A program made the position numbers and the translations under genes. This document shows, one piece after another, positions 63,566 to 64,000 of a DNA stretch of 64,000 nucleotides. Positions within the stretch are counted from its first letter, which is position 1. Each line of letters starts with the position of its first letter. The DNA is taken from NCBI GenBank assembly GCA_000720375.1, contig JOAA01000003.1, positions 62,001 to 126,000 on the forward strand, given 5' to 3'. This DNA is from Rhodococcus rhodnii (GTDB taxonomy: Bacteria > Actinomycetota > Actinomycetes > Mycobacteriales > Pseudonocardiaceae). The notes below the pieces were generated by a model, which worked only from the letters and a program-made list of their open reading frames with translations, had not been told where the DNA came from and ran no database searches.

Positions 63566-64000
63566 ATGCCGCGAGTTCGTACCGCGCTGGCCGTCGGTCT
63601 GCTCGCGGTGTTGGTAGCCGCCGCGTTCGTGCTGCCCGTCCCGGGTCCGAGCGACGTGCGCACGTGGGCGCTCGGCGCGGGCGCCGCCGCTCCGCTGTTG
63701 ATGTTCGTGACGTACGTCGTCGCGACGATCGTGCCGATCCCACGCACAGTTTTCTCGCTGGCGTCGGGTCTGTTGCTCGGCCCTGCACTCGGCGTGCTGG
63801 TGGCGATGTCGGCGACCGCCCTCAGCGCAGTGCTGGGTTTCGCGCTCGCCCGTTGGGTCGGTCGCGGGTTGGTCGCTCGCCACTTGGACAAGGCCGCCGT
63901 ACGAACCGTCGACGCGAAGCTCAGCGGCGGCGGCTGGCTCGCGGTGGCGTCACTTCGGCTGATCCCGCTCATCCCGTTCACACCGATGAACTACTGCTGC
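63566..64000 (+). CDS. TVP38/TMEM64 (VTT) family membrane protein, 5' part
   Basis: The frame opens at ATG 63566 and runs off the window, giving 145 residues. The N-terminus is a membrane helix (residues 5-25), followed by 'YVVATIVPIPRTVFSLASG' and 'LLGPALGVLVAMSATALSAV' re-entrant/helical segments. The VTT signature 'SLRLIPLIPFTPMNY' occurs near the edge. The family (also DedA-related) consists of polytopic inner-membrane proteins linked to lipid scrambling and transport. It is divergent from the NRPS operon and probably not part of it; it likely marks the cluster's right boundary. Confidence 0.85.
   Translation, partial: MPRVRTALAVGLLAVLVAAAFVLPVPGPSDVRTWALGAGAAAPLLMFVTYVVATIVPIPRTVFSLASGLLLGPALGVLVAMSATALSAVLGFALARWVGRGLVARHLDKAAVRTVDAKLSGGGWLAVASLRLIPLIPFTPMNYCC

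Overview
The window comes from a high-GC actinomycete. GTG starts are frequent, spacing is tight and ATGA overlaps are common. The family mix (MbtH, PaaX, MocR, PucR, GntR/TetR hybrid, CHAT/TPR) and very large NRPS genes suggest a Pseudonocardiales member such as an Amycolatopsis- or Kibdelosporangium-like organism. That placement is inference; no rRNA or tRNA gene was seen to fix it.

Left part (1-19.2 kb): accessory metabolism and regulators. There is the tail of a probable ABC-transporter binding protein, a MarR regulator, and a double-headed GntR/TetR regulator facing a decayed FAD monooxygenase across two AGTGCACT palindromes. Then come DUF2237, a surface-polysaccharide group (secreted NodB deacetylase, membrane glycosyltransferase, secreted alginate-lyase-like protein), DUF4865, and an APH-type phosphotransferase. 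A MocR regulator lies divergent from an alpha/beta hydrolase/SDR pair, and a GDSL hydrolase/TetR pair has a TetR-like operator. An AlkZ-like DNA glycosylase, a Tat-exported molybdenum hydroxylase (large and 2Fe-2S subunits), and PucR and PaaX regulators follow.

19.2-24.4 kb: a compact four-gene operon encodes a cytoplasmic subtilisin (S8), an ECF-like sigma factor, a small two-part protein that could be its anti-sigma factor, and a TPR-CHAT caspase-like protease with its His/Cys dyad intact. The composition recalls CHAT-protease/sigma-factor signalling known from type III-E CRISPR (Craspase), but no CRISPR component is present. It is a strong candidate for a little-characterised proteolytic signalling or stress system.

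24.4-34.4 kb: RidA and SDR genes lie divergent from a fused salicylyl/anthraniloyl-CoA-type monooxygenase-reductase followed by an acyl-CoA dehydrogenase. A DHA2 drug exporter with a C-terminal winged-helix tail follows, then a Gfo/Idh/MocA oxidoreductase, DUF309, a patatin and a phosphoribosyltransferase.

34.4-63.2 kb (minus strand): an NRPS cluster read right to left: PBP-type thioesterase-like serine hydrolase, NRPS 1 (A-T-C-T-E-C-A-T), NRPS 2 (CATE-CAT-CATE-CAT-CATE), MFS exporter, MbtH protein. The domain order predicts an eight-unit peptide with strictly alternating L/D stereochemistry. Module 2 has no adenylation domain. Three successive modules share one specificity code of cationic type. 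The line ends in an epimerase with no thioesterase, so the adjacent SurE-like hydrolase is the natural candidate for release and head-to-tail cyclisation. The right edge holds the start of a TVP38/TMEM64 membrane protein.
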